The notes beneath the pieces are model-generated. The model saw only the letters and a list, made by a program, of their open reading frames with translations, had not been told where the DNA came from and searched no databases. Made by a program: the position numbers and the translations under genes. Below are positions 1 through 11,520 of a stretch of 64,000 bases of DNA, one piece after another; the stretch's first letter is position 1, and every line of letters starts with the position of its first letter. The stretch spans positions 48,358,111 through 48,422,110 of the forward strand of contig CM023537.1 in NCBI GenBank assembly GCA_013350335.1, read 5' to 3'. This DNA comes from Chimonanthus salicifolius (taxonomy: Eukaryota; Streptophyta; Magnoliopsida; Laurales; Calycanthaceae).

Positions 1-1449
1 CATTCTACATGGGCCTAAAGATTGAAGCCCAATGAGTTGTCCAAGATCCAAAAGGTGCCACATGTGCAGTTGAAAGTTTGAATAGACCCCACTAATGCAT
101 CATTGTTGGAAGTCTTGAGATTCCAAATTACATTTGAATTGGGATACCGTGTGGTGTGCAAGCACCACTGTATGGATTATGCAAAGTGCAACACTGAGTG
201 TAGTTGTTTTAGGATTTAGTTAGTTCTTTTTTTTTTTTTTAATTCAAATGACTGTATTAGTTTCGGAATAAGAAATGAGGGTCGATTCATGGACCTTAGG
301 GTTGTGGTTTTTTTATTTAAAGGGTTGTAATCTGCAAAATTGGTAGAACTCATTATAAAATTAAATTTTAATTTTCTAAAGAAAATTCGTTGGAGATTGA
401 ATATCTAAGAATTGCATATTGAATCATGATCGAGTCAAGGACAATTCAAGGTTGATTTGAAATCCACCCTTCAAAACTCGATAAGCCTAAACTCACTTAG
501 TCTTTGGGTTGATTGGATCAAATTTTAGAGTTAATTAAAAACAATTTTGGCCGAAACAACTGCTGGCTTTAATTAGCTGAGTCACATTGATTCACTGGAC
601 GCAAATCCCAAAAGATTGTTTTTCAACTAGGAGTTTAATCTAACCACGGGATTTGTTGGTGTGGGTTTAGATGTTAGTTGATGGCCAGTTAAGGATTTAA
701 ACAACCAGATTCCAAACCTATTAAGATTGTGTTTTTTAGTCTTAATTGAAATCTAATAAGCGCGTCCCATTGTTGGGGACTGATGTGCAAACCCTACCTT
801 GTTGCTATAGAGAATACAATCCCTGTTACAGGCCTTCCCTTACAATTCTTTGGTAAACAGTGGGTTCTTGACTCGTGAGAGGGCAAGTCCTGATCATCAG
901 TCCTAGAGGACCAGCTTCAAACCACTTGAGCCAGGTCGAGTAATCGACTGCAGGCCAAGTCCTGCATACAGTTCGATTATGTGTTGCAGGTCACCTGTAG
1001 AGTGGGCAGTCCTCGGTGTGCTTCAAATCAGACCCTACAAGACCCAATCCTAGGCCCTGACCAAGTCTAGACTGATTTTGTCCCTTTCAGACCCGATTAT
1101 TCTGTGAAGAGAGTTGTTTTAGTCATTATTTGACAAAATGTCTCAGTTTTTGTTTTTATTTGATTATTTCGGCCAAAGAAATTTTGGAGAACCAAGTTAG
1201 GGATGAAATTTCATAAAGGTTTTGTTAAAATTCATTTGGCACGATTTTGAAATTTACTACGTTGATCTTCATCCTATTAATTTAATTCAATTAATTCCAT
1301 CATTATTTGAGTTGGAATTACCATTTAAAGCCTGTGGGCTGTGTTAAACTCGTTTGGTTCTTTAACTTCCACTAATCAGGGTATCTAGGGTTGTGTCAGA
1401 TCTTCCGTTTAGCAATTGAGGTTGGGTGCCTTAACCTTGGCAGTCAACA
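1..1449 (+). repeat. Ty3/gypsy-type 5' LTR (left part beyond the window)
   Basis: The stretch is repeated in direct orientation from 7,340 with the same order of short blocks, starting with cattctacatgggcctaaag in both copies. It is followed at once by an initiator-Met primer-binding site, which marks it as the 5' LTR. By comparison with the downstream copy, about 110 bp of this LTR lie outside the window. The copies differ by many substitutions and small indels, so the insertion is old. No coding capacity is seen in it. Confidence 0.85.
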
Positions 1450-1454
1450 TTAGT

Positions 1455-1466
1455 TGGTATCAGAGC
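1455..1466 (+). other. Primer-binding site of the gypsy-like element
   Basis: The sequence TGGTATCAGAGC matches the 3' end complement of plant initiator methionine tRNA. It lies 5 bp after the end of the LTR, which is the expected position for priming minus-strand cDNA. It fixes the orientation of the element as plus strand. Confidence 0.9.
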
Positions 1467-1593
1467 TGAGTTATTTGAAAATGTTATTCGATCATCTTGT
1501 GATTGGCTTATTCCATCACTGTTGATTATTTTTATTACTCCACAACCTGTTGTGTGCTATCTGATTCCAGGATCCTACTAGTTCAGGTTAACT

Positions 1594-2155
1594 ATGGCAA
1601 GGTGTCACAACCTTCGTAGCCGTTAAGTTAGGGAATGATAACAAGATCCCTACAAGCCCCGCTCATCGGATCATAAGTGATCTAGAAGATGGTCGCCTAG
1701 ATCGTCTTGAAGTCACAACAAATGTCTAGATTAACTGGCTGAGTTGGTGGCTAGTCTATCTAAGGAAGTTGCAGCTCTGCGAATGTAGACAAGTCAACAA
1801 CCCCCTAGATCTCCTTCAGTTAGTTATGAGGATAGTAGACAATCACCTTCATCAGATGAAAGAGAATTTAATATTCCTTCTCCTTCTAAACATAGAGCAA
1901 GACATGTGGATAAACGACAAGAGTGTGGAAATCGAGCAAGTCTTGAATCATATGGAATTCAAATCGACATTCCAGACTACACATGCAGAACAAAAAATGA
2001 TGAGTTTGTGGAGTGGATTGAGGCGATTGAGAATGTGTTTGATTGCAGAGATGTCCTAGAGGACTTGAAGGTTAAGTTGGTATCTTGTATGTTGAAAGGT
2101 AGAGCCCTGACATGGTGGCACAGGATTAAGGGTGACAGACGCAATCAAGGAAAGT
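1594..2155 (+). pseudogene. Ty3/gypsy gag remnant (N-terminal and capsid part)
   Basis: Reading from the ATG at 1,594 gives a gag-like protein broken by early stops. The open part from about 1,906 contains the capsid signature IDIPDY, then EFVEWIEAIENVF, then KVKLVSCMLKGRALTWW, typical of the retrotransposon gag domain (polymerising capsid protein of the virus-like particle). A leucine and charge-rich stretch (LAELVASLSKEVAAL) upstream resembles the usual coiled coil. The frame ends at 2,155, where a foreign LTR begins, so the zinc knuckle and all of pol are missing. The minus-strand gag at 10.2-11.5 kb is a close relative. Confidence 0.75.
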
Positions 2156-3745
2156 AAAAAATCCAAACCTAGTATAAAATGACCAAAACTAGTATCACGT
2201 CAATGGGGTGAAATAGTTTCTAGCTCTATGCAACCATACACAACAAGTGTGCAGAAAAGTTGTGAAGGCACCCCACAGTATCAAACTTGTAAGAGGTTCA
2301 CCTTGCGACATCAACCACACGGGGCCAAGCCTCCGTGGAAAACACCATTGTTCCAGTATAGTTCCCTTAGTAGTTTTCTTTCATTCTTTACACCAACCTC
2401 CTCTAAGGAGTTGAGTAATTACAATAATGGGGATTCTAGAGATGGCAAATTTTCATCTCCCTTAGAGTCGAATTCCCACATCTTCCACTTGTAAGGAATA
2501 TAAGTCCATTTAATTCAATACTTCATACTTACTCATGAATTAACTCATTTGATCGAGTAGAGTGTAGAAGATATACACTTTAACATCATAGCATATGTAT
2601 GTTATATCTACAATAAGAGTTCACATCATTGATAGCATGCATAGCTCATTCCATGCAATTTCATACATTGTACAATTTCTCATGTTCATGTTTGACCATA
2701 GGAAGGGACAACCTCATAGGATTATATAATTGGGCTTATGGGAACTTTCCTCTCTACATGTAGCCCATAATCATCCATTTCTAACAAGAGTTAACATATA
2801 TAGTCCCAAACATTCTCACAATACATATTCATATTTCAAATCTTCTCACATTAACCCAATTTATTCCATCATAATCACATTCTCCATTCAATGGGTTACA
2901 TACATGATATCCATACATTCATCTATACATTATGTGAGATACAATCAAGAATTTATACACACTTAGGCATTCCATTCATCATTCATAACACGTACATTCA
3001 ATTATCATGCATTTTCACTTGAAAACATCTCAAAGGATTCCAACAACTCACTATTACTTTCAAATCATTTAAATAAACTGTGTAGCATTCCTCACCTTAA
3101 GTTTTTATGAAGGGCCGGGTTGATTCTTGACTTGATCGGTTTCAGGGTGGGGATTATTGGGCTCTAATCAACACAAGAACACAAATAGAGTCCATTTAGT
3201 GTATAAATTTAGCCCAATTTAAAGTTTAGAAACAAAAACCCCAAATTAGCCCAAGGTTTTTTACCCTAACTTGGTCATCCTATACTCAACCTAAGGAGAA
3301 ACCCCAAATTTCTCCAACATTGGTACTCAAATTCGTTCATGTATGACATTCCCAAATTCCATTACCTTCCATTGGTTTCCAAAACACATTTCCAACAAAA
3401 TCCATGCCTACGCAAAACCCCAAATTAGAAAACCCCCAATGTTTTCCAAGGAGTTCTCTCCAAATAAGGTCTAATGGCCATTTCTAACCCCATTCTCACT
3501 AGATCTCATGAAAAAGCCCATCAAAATAGAGGAAAGGGAGTGAGAAGAAGAGAAAATCTTACATTTGAGACAAGAAAATCAGCTCAAATGGAAGCTCGGG
3601 GTGAGAGGTCTTCAAATTCAACACATGCAAGGGCCAAAAATGGTGAAGGAAGGAAAGGGGAAAGCACAAGGATCAGCTGAGGAGGGTGAACTCGAGCTGC
3701 TGGAGGAGAATGGGTGAAACCTAAGCTAAAATCGCGAGATTCGGG

Positions 3746-3756
3746 GTTTAAATACC
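3746..3756 (-). promoter_or_regulatory. TATA-like box of the minus-strand LTR
   Basis: On the minus strand the sequence reads GGGGTATTTAAACCCC, a TATA-like core inside a short palindrome. It is followed downstream on the minus strand by a pyrimidine-rich leader. It is a plausible LTR core promoter, inferred from position and sequence only. Confidence 0.45.
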
Positions 3757-3771
3757 CCACTTATGTCGCGT

Positions 3772-3884
3772 TGTCGATCGCACCGACACACAAGTGTCAG
3801 TTGAACCGACAAAATACAGTAAAATGTTTTACTCTTTGTTCCTATGTCGTTTGATCCGACGCACAGTGTCAGTCGAACCAACAC
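3772..3884. repeat. Two units of paired dyads, about 72-bp period
   Basis: Four imperfect dyads of the form TGTCG(N)7CGACA start at 3,772, 3,795, 3,845 and 3,867. Spacing inside pairs is 23 and 22 bp, and the pair-to-pair period is 73 and 72 bp. The DNA between the pairs is unrelated to them. On the minus strand the array lies just upstream of the TATA-like box of the surrounding LTR, an enhancer-like position. Confidence 0.7.
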
Positions 3885-4066
3885 ACCCATAACTTTTATC
3901 TATTTTTATTTTTCACTTTAATTCCAACTCATTTGTAACATGGGTGTTTTCTAAAGGCCACGTGTCTTCAAGGGGGGACCCATATGGGACCCTCAAACTA
4001 CTCACACGTTAAACCCCCTATTATTACATCATAATTCTACAAATTTAAAGGTTGAGTCATTATAGT

Positions 4067-6462
4067 TTTCTTATAAATATGAATGCTTGTAAGAGAGGGA
4101 GACATATACACGATGGATTATTAATGAAATTTCCTCCTATCTCCGCCAATTTGCAGACGTTTCTATTTTTTTCCTACCCAGTTGCAGGCGTGCTTTCGCA
4201 TCAATTGGTTTAGAGCCAAGGTTCTCTGTATCTCTGTTATACAGAAAAACCCCTATTTGGAGACAGGTCCCTGCATTCTCAAGGACGATTGTGGTCTTGA
4301 TCCCCACCATATTTCTGCAATCGTCAAATCTGGACATTATCCTAGGTAAGATCTACCATCCCAATCCCCATTCTCCTGCCCTTTTCCCTTCCAAAAAACA
4401 AAACAAAAAAAAAAAACCAAGAAACACAGACCTGCCATAGTTCCGCCTCGGCTACAGTTCACCTCCTTCGTTTAATCTCCTGTACCAACCTTCTCGTTCT
4501 TCCCCCTTTCCTGCAAATCCCTTTTCTTTTCCCTTTTTTCCATCACTGCAACCTCTGCAACTCTCTCCTTGGTTCCACCACTCCCAACACCTTTCTGCTG
4601 CATTTATTTTCGCTACTCGCCTGACCCCAACTACACCCCATTCGTTTATGAAAACCTTACCCATGACTTACCACCTGTTCATCCAAAGACAGATACTTCA
4701 AATTCATCTTCCTCAAGATCACTTCAAGAAAAACCCATCTACCCACGTCCTTTCCACCATGCCTAAGCCTATTTCCCTAGCCTTTAAGTAACCCAATACT
4801 CCCACCTACCTTTTTCTTTAAACAAACTCATTCACAAGCCACGAGACAAAAAAACATTTGCCATCTTTTTTCTCTCTTCATTTAAAGTCATCAAAACATC
4901 AATTTCTCTTTACATTAATACCCCTCAACTTCCTTTTATTTACCCACTTATATCATTTTCCCACCTTTTCCTAGTTACCCTTCACATCTTACTAATTACC
5001 CATTCTATCATATTACTCCTTTGACCAAAGTCATACCTTAAAACGTGGGCCCATCCATCTTTGCCCAAGTTTGACTCGAGTTGACCAATTGACCAGATTT
5101 GACTGTTTGACCAACATGTGTCCACTTTGACCGACCTTATTTCCATGTCTTATCCTTGAGTCCCACATCACCCTATCCTATTAAACCATTTACCCAGTCC
5201 TCCTCATACTTTCCATCTAATCCCCTCACACACCCCTCTAACCTGCCGTAATTCCCTATTCCGTCTCACTCAGTTTCTTTTTATTCCCATTCGCCTCAGT
5301 CACCAAATTCTTTCCAACTCCTGAACCGCTCCAACCGTCGTGTCTTGGACTCTGTAACACACCGATATGATTACCTACATCACATAGACCCGAGTTCATC
5401 AAAAAACAATGGTGAATCAATATGTCAGCCAATCTGAATTCAAAGAATTCCTCTCTGAATTGCTATCTGACGCTTGATTAGCCTTACAAGATTTGTTGCA
5501 TGAGTTCACATCGAAACATGTGCATGCTTCCTCGAGATGCGTACTAACTCCTCCAAAGTCACCTTCAAAGTTCATGCATGCTCCTCAAGCGGTCGTCACC
5601 CCACAGATGGTGCCTGTGTTGAAAAAAGAGCCAGTTGTGTTGTTGGTGCCACAGTCTATGCAATTGACACGTGTCGATCCACCACCACCAACACCTCCCC
5701 AACCACCACCACCAATTACCCAACCCTCTCATATACCCAATCTTGATCCCCTTACGGACACCACAAATTTATCTCTGGTTATTCGTACATTATCTTGCTC
5801 ACCTCATATCTTCTCATTGGTGCCTTGTCCGACAAATCCTTAAGACTGTGTAATCACTCTAGTGCCATATGAAGACCCATTCGCAATCAATTTGGTTCAC
5901 CAATGCTTGCGCCTGTTTGCAATCCTTGATTTCTTCATCCCAAAGGCAGACACCTCTCATCGCTTGTACGTTGCAAGTTGTGCAATTACAAGCTTCATCA
6001 TTCGGCAGCTTCGGACTTGGTCTTCATCTTTGTTTGATGCCTTTTGATTTTGCTGATTTCAACTCGAGGACGAGTTCTTTTCAAGGCCTGGGGACTAATG
6101 TAGGACACGTTACTGGGATACTTATGTGGACACTACTTTTTTTTTTAGTAGATTTTATTTGTTAATTTCATTTTTATAAGTTGGCGTCCTATAGTACTTA
6201 GGAAATTTAGTTGTTATTTTCGTTGGAGTCCTCGTAGGATAGGAAAGCCAGGTCGGTGGCCTTCCCAATCGAGTCTAGAGTCCTTTACTATTTTCGTGTG
6301 TTTGTTTATATAATACGAATGCTTGTAAGACAGGGAGACATATACACGATGGATTATTAATGAAATTAATCAATGCTTAATCTTTTCCTATTTTCTCCTA
6401 TCTCTTCCAAGTTACAGACGTTTCTATCTTCCTCCTGCCTAGTTGCAGGCATGCTATAGCGT
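4067..6462 (+). mobile_element. Non-autonomous LTR retrotransposon (5' LTR truncated)
   Basis: A block containing gaatgcttgtaag and acatatacacgatggatta occurs near 4,080 and again near 6,320, each time running into a shared cagacgtttctat...gttgcaggc tail. This gives a truncated 5' LTR (about 4,067-4,201) and a full 3' LTR (about 6,100-6,462). The former is followed by TTGGTTTAGAGCCAAGG, a damaged initiator-Met primer-binding site. The latter is preceded by the purine run aaggcctggggac. The 1.9-kb interior shows no reverse transcriptase, integrase or protease, only a short proline-rich frame, so the element depended on another for movement. Its 5' LTR was cut by the minus-strand LTR next to it. 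Confidence 0.7.
5409..5843 (+). pseudogene. Proline-rich frame of the non-autonomous LTR element
   Basis: An ATG at 5,409 opens a frame (MVNQYVSQSEFKEF...) that meets one stop at about 5,476 and then runs open to 5,843. The second half is strongly proline-rich (PPPPTPPQPPPP near 5,680-5,720). It resembles no domain I recognise and may be the residue of a gag-like product. Its place in the middle of a non-autonomous element and the internal stop argue against a functional gene. Confidence 0.35.
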
Positions 6463-7226
6463 CAACATAACTTTAGAGTGTCCTAACCGAGTCGTCCATC
6501 TTGCCCACTGAAGAAGACACGACTGTACAAGTCGAAGTAGTTGACTCAGATTCCTTCAGTGAGGGTGATGAGAACTACGGTGATTTCAGAGACTACCTTA
6601 TGATCAAACCATTATTAGTTGCCATGAAAGAAAAGGTTGATGAGTTCATGGGAACAAATTCCATGAGTGTGAAACTCTTGGAAACAGAGCAAGAAGCTGA
6701 GATAATGATGAGGCAACATGTAACATTGTGGGCGCCCATGTTACACCATATTTCATTGCCTAGTATATCATCACTGATTGAGATTTAGACACCTAGACAC
6801 CATCATGAACAACAATCCAATAAGAAGCAGCCGGAAGGTGCTATAGACAGCGACAACAGAAATCGGTTGGTACGGATTCATACACTAGGCACAAGAGATG
6901 ACACGCATCTTGTGGACTCAAATCACCCCATCCAGTCATATTTTGACCATATTTAGGAGAGTTATGCAAGACAATCCTCAACACCAATTGTTCAGTCACT
7001 TTTGGTATGCCCAGATACGATTCTCCTAATGCGACGACAACTCCATAGAGACTGGGTGCACAACACGACGCAATGTCATAGAGTCAAAGGATATAGGCTG
7101 TGATAACACTGTAACCTTCAACCATGAACCTCCAAAATTCGAGGTCGAGTTTTTTGCGGGAGGGGAAGCTATGTTGCGGCCATCTGTGAAGGTGAAGAAA
7201 ATCTCATTTTTTATCCAGGCGGGGAG
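6463..7226 (+). other. 3' internal remnant of the gypsy-like element
   Basis: This stretch lies between the inserted non-autonomous element and the 3' LTR. An acidic frame at 6,501-6,788 (95 aa) is open but not recognised. Just before the LTR the purine run ggcggggag (about 7,219-7,226) looks like the polypurine tract that primes plus-strand cDNA. No RT, RNase H or integrase motif was seen, so most of pol has been lost. Confidence 0.5.
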
Positions 7227-8325
7227 TAATTTTACAACACAGACTTCAAGTCAGAAGGTTTGATATATTGGACCTACATGGACAGATGCCCACTCAAGAT
7301 TAGATGGACCCAATTTTGGGCATGCAACCTAACCCGAGTCATTCTACATGGGCCTAAAGACTGAAGCCCAAAGAGTTGTCTAAGATTCAAAAGGTGCCAC
7401 ACATGCAATTCAAAGTTTAAATTAACTCCCACTAATGCATCAACGTTGGAAGTATTGAGATTCCTAGTTGCATTTGAATTGGGACACCATATTGGGTCTG
7501 CAAGCACCACCATTTAGATTATGCAAAGTGCAACCAACACCGAGTGTAATTGTTTTAGGATTTTAGTTAGCTGTTTATTTATTTATTCTGAAATGCAAAT
7601 GATAGTATTAGTTTCGGATTAAGACATTAAGGTCGTCTCATGGAATTTAGGGTTGTGTTTTTTTTTATTTAAAGGGTTGTAATCTGCAAAAATCATCAAA
7701 ACCCATTATGAAATAAAATTTCATTTTTTTCCAAGAAAAATCGTTGGAGATTGAATATCCAAGATTGCATACTGAATCTTGATCGAGTAAAGGATGATTC
7801 GAGGTTGATTTGAAATCCACCCTTAAAAACCCGATAAGCCTAAACTCACTTAGTCTTTCGGTTGATTGGATCAAATTTTAGAGTTAATTAAAAACCAATT
7901 CCAGCTTGAAACAACTGTTAGGTTAGTTAACTGAGTCACATTGATTCACTAGACGCAAACCCCAGAAGATTGTTGTTCAACTAGGAGTTTAATCCAACCA
8001 AGGGATTAGTTGGTGCATGTTTAGATGTTAGTTGGTGGCCAGTTAAGGATTTAAACAACTAGATTTCAAACCTATATGATTGTGTGTGTTTTAGTCCTAA
8101 ACTGAGATCTAATAGGCTAGTCCCATTTCTTGGGACTGACGTGTCGACCTAACGTTGTTGCTGTAGAGAATCTAGTCCCTATTACATGCCTTCCCCTACA
8201 GTCCTTTGGGTACTAGTGGGGTCTTCATCCAGTGAGATGGCTATTCCTGATCATTGGTCCAACAGAACCAACTTGAGACCACATGAGCCAGACTAAGTAA
8301 TCGGTTGCAGGCCAAGTGTTGCATT

Positions 8326-8829
8326 TGTAACGACCCATCCCATCCCTCTAGCACAATATGGTCCACTTTGGCCCATAGGGGCCCGCATTGTTTTACTTCT
8401 GAGCACGTGTACCAAACATGCGTCCAAAATGCCTTGTGCTAGAAGGGAGGAGTGCTCGCTCATATAAACCACATTATTTTAACTCCCATAGACGGTATTG
8501 GACTTTTAACGCTCTCATTGGCATAAAGAGCTCTCCCATACACGCCCCTCACACACATTGGGTATCACAATCCACCTCCTCTAGAGAAGAGTCGTCACGG
8601 CACTTTTCCACACAACCACAGCCTAATGGTTGAACCGTACTCTGATACTATTTGTAACGACCTCTCTCTAGTGCAATATTATCAGCTTTGGGTCCAGAAG
8701 GGACCCGCACGGCTTTGCTTTTGAGCACATGTACCACACCTGCGTCCAAAATGATTTGTGCTAAAGGGGAGGAGTACTCCCTCATATAAACCATGGCACT
8801 TCAACTCCCATGGGCGGTATGGGACTTTC
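8326..8829 (-). mobile_element. TRIM element, minus strand, one LTR truncated
   Basis: Two LTR-like copies start with TGTAACGACC at 8,326 and 8,653. The first ends GGGTATCACA at 8,569 (244 bp). The second breaks off at 8,829 after about 177 bp, where another repeat starts. The 83-bp interior, read on the minus strand, begins with a damaged primer site (TAGTATCAGAGT) and ends in a purine-rich stretch. This is the same plan as the five intact TRIMs in the window, in a divergent subfamily. Confidence 0.7.
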
Positions 8830-9590
8830 TGTAATGACCCGTTCAACAGTTATTCGAAAAAAACCACACCTTAGATGAGGAGATTTGTGTCCTTACTTGT
8901 TTCAATCCTTTAATCTCATTTGTTTATTTATTAATCATTTACATTACTGATATCGGTATATGGTTATGCTATGTGAGTTTTCTTACTGAAATGCTATGCT
9001 TAAATGAACATGTTGTGTCTAACATGTTATGATGTGATGTGAGGTATGTTTTAAATTATATATGCTGTGTGATAATATGTTTAATATGCCATGAGATGTA
9101 TGTACTTATGTTTATTGAATAACATGTTATGGGTGACATGCTAGTGTGTGTTGCGTGTCCGAGTATTTCAGTGGAATGTTGGGTGTCATGTGTGTTACCA
9201 TGAACACAGGGATGTCCAGTGGGTTGTGTTGTGTAGTATGTTGTGGGTGGAGTGGTGTATTGTGATACCCCGTGTGTGTGAGGGGTTTGTAAGGGAGAGC
9301 TCTTTGTGCCGGTGAAGGCGTTGAAAGTGTAATGGCCCGCACTAGAGGATGGTGCTTGTGTGTGAGTTCGGCCATGAGATACCTGCGCCAAAGAGAGTGC
9401 GCACAATATCCCACATTGCCTAGGACAAGGACTGGAGAGGAAGATATAAACCTAACTTCTCATCGCTTCTAGCACAACGGTTTTGGGCTTAAGGGTGACA
9501 CTTAGGTCCAATGCAAAACATTGAGGGTATATGGGCTCCTAAAGAGGACAATATTGTACTAGAGGGACTGGGTCGTTACGTCATAAAGGT
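8830..9590 (+). mobile_element. TRIM-related and LTR-like DNA, opposite orientation
   Basis: From 9,247 the plus strand reads TGTGATACCCCGTGTGTG followed by a gagctctttgtgcc block, which is the inverse of the LTR at 8,326-8,569. It ends near 9,580 with GGGTCGTTACG. Between 8,830 and 9,246 lies a T-rich piece starting TGTAATGACCCG with ATGTTATG-like words, probably a fragment of a larger gypsy LTR. The whole 8,326-9,590 block therefore carries TRIM LTRs in inverted orientation around another fragment. Confidence 0.55.
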
Positions 9591-10239
9591 TCGATGTTGA
9601 GCTGCAGGTCGTTGTAGAGTGGGCATAAGACCTCAATTTGATTCAGAGTAGGCCCTATAGACCCGACCTAGGTCCTGACCAAGTGTAGTATGATCTTGTC
9701 CCAGTTCAGATCAGATTATCCAAGGAAGAGAGTTGCTTTAGTCCTTCTTTGACAAAATCCTTCGAGTAACTTTTTTTTTTAACTTGATTATTTCAGCCTA
9801 AGAAATTTTGGAGAACCAAGTTGGAGATGAAATTTCGTAAATGGTTTTGTTGAAAAATCATTGGTATAATTTTGAGATCCACTACATTGATCTTCATTCA
9901 ATTAATTCCATGATTATTTGAGTTGGGTTTTACCATTTAAAATCTACGGTTAGGTTAAACCCGTTTGGTTCTTTAACTTCCACAATCAAGATATCCAGGT
10001 TGTGTCAGAGCTTCCATTTAGCGATTGAGGTTGGGTGCCCTACCCTACTTAGTCTGTATCACATTTGTTTATATTTTCTTCAAAATTTGAAAAATCTCAC
10101 GATTGTATTAAGGATTTTTCCATAATTTTCAATGTTATATTATTCACAATACACTCAAGAGTTTTTTTAAATTTTCAAGAAAATCCATATTTTTTTTTCA
10201 AGTTTTAGTTCTAATTGTCTCTTCCTCCGATGTGATGGG

Positions 10240-11520
10240 AATATGTTGGATCATTAGGTATCCCCTGAGTCACCATAGTTTATTTCTCCCTCGCTGAAAG
10301 AATCAGGGTTGACAGGATGTTCTTCCTCAGAAACTTCACTACCTCCCAGGTTAGATGTACTACTTTGTTTGGGTACTTGGAGTTATGTGTCCAAGACCAT
10401 TGTACTTGAAGCATTTTATCTTTGACTTGACCTTCAGATCTACAGTGCTTGGTGGAGTGGAATGCTTGGCCACAACTCTAGAAGACGAAACCTTATGCAT
10501 GGTTGGTCTAGGGTTCACTAGCTTGTTACCAGACAAAGGATTGGCTCAGACCCTCATGCTATCGATTTTTTTGAATTGAATAGCTTTTCTATAGGCACCG
10601 GTTAGCATGTAAATGTCGATGTGTGCCATGACATCTGCAATAGAAGGTTAGAGGCGATCTATAAACCGTGAGACACTCTACTCTTCTGACTCAACCAAAT
10701 TGTTCGTGAGACAAAAGGAGGTTGAATTCCTCCACATATTCTGCGACAGTCTTGTTCCCCCACCTCAAATGTTAAAGCCTGTGAAAGAATTCTTGCATGT
10801 AATTAGCTAGGAGAAGGGTCTTATACATAAGCTTTTTTAGCTTATCCCATGATCATATTTTATTCTTCCCTCTAGCTTGTCTTTCCATTTTAACATTTTT
10901 AAACCATGCCAGAGCTCATCCTGTAAGTTTAATGGAAACTAACTTTACATGCATTTCATCGGGAATATTATTTGCTATCAAAACACATTTTCAGCTGTTT
11001 CAATCCAATCAATGAATTTATTACCAACCATACATCCGGAGTATTCAGAGATGTCGATTTTGATCTTGAAGCATTAATGGTCATGATGGTGTCTCCTCTC
11101 GAGTCTTCTTTCCTCATGTCTAGGCCTCTGACTATGGCGATAGAATTAGTTGTCATCATTTTCCTTTGAAGACTGATGAGAGTCATCTCTAGAGGTTCTG
11201 GATCTAACAGATGGTGATCTGGAATGTTCAGGGATTCTCTGTTGCCTTTCTAGTCCGTAGTGCTACCAATTCTCTAGTGACATTGGCGAGTATGTCACGC
11301 ATCTCATGCACTTGGTCCCTCAAGGACCCTTCCTGGACAAGCACTCCATGCGCATTTCCCAATGTGGGCCAAGCTAAAGTGAATTCAAGCCTAGCAAGCC
11401 AAAATCGAAGCTCCAGTCCAAGTTGCTCCAGATTCAAATTCCTATTCATTAACCCTACGTTCAAATTCACTCTAAGTCCAAACCCACAAAGCACATATCC
11501 AAAACCCATCCTACCCATGT
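10240..11520 (-). pseudogene. Ty3/gypsy gag remnant, minus strand
   Basis: On the minus strand the segment encodes a gag broken by stops and frameshifts. An N-terminal charged stretch (VHEMRDILANVTRELVALR, about 11,245-11,330) is followed by IKIDISEYSG and KFIDWIETAENVF (about 11,000-11,065), then VKLVSIKLTG and a capsid-type WFKNVK...TVAEYVEEFNLLL block near 10,690-10,930. This is the retrotransposon gag domain. It lies directly downstream, in minus orientation, of the LTR at 11.5-13.4 kb, as expected for the start of a gypsy element; pol is absent. It resembles the gag at 1,594-2,155. Confidence 0.75.

Larger units (their letters stand above)
2156..4066 (-). mobile_element. LTR-like insertion, minus orientation, probable solo LTR
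   Basis: The segment interrupts the gag remnant. Read on the minus strand it starts near 4,066 with TATAATGACTCAACC, a decayed form of the TGTAA start common in plant gypsy LTRs. It then carries the paired-dyad array (3,772-3,884), a TATA-like TATTTAAA near 3,750 and a pyrimidine-rich leader, which is the layout of an LTR promoter. No protein domain was recognised; open frames in it are short. The far end near 2,156 is set only by the loss of the gag frame, and no clean target-site duplication was found. Confidence 0.55.
7227..10063 (+). repeat. Gypsy-like 3' LTR, split by a TRIM cluster
   Basis: From 7,340 it repeats the 5' LTR at 1-1,449 in the same orientation and ends near 10,063 with the shared gattgaggttgggtgcc block. 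It is about 1.27 kb longer than its partner because foreign DNA sits between 8,326 and about 9,590, inside the shared block caggccaagt...gtagagtgggc. Removing that insert brings the two LTRs to similar length. Confidence 0.85.

Noticed and set aside
9056..9414. Two overlapping minus-strand frames of 95 and 116 aa
   Set aside because: They lie in TRIM and LTR debris and share repeats with neighbouring copies; no domain.
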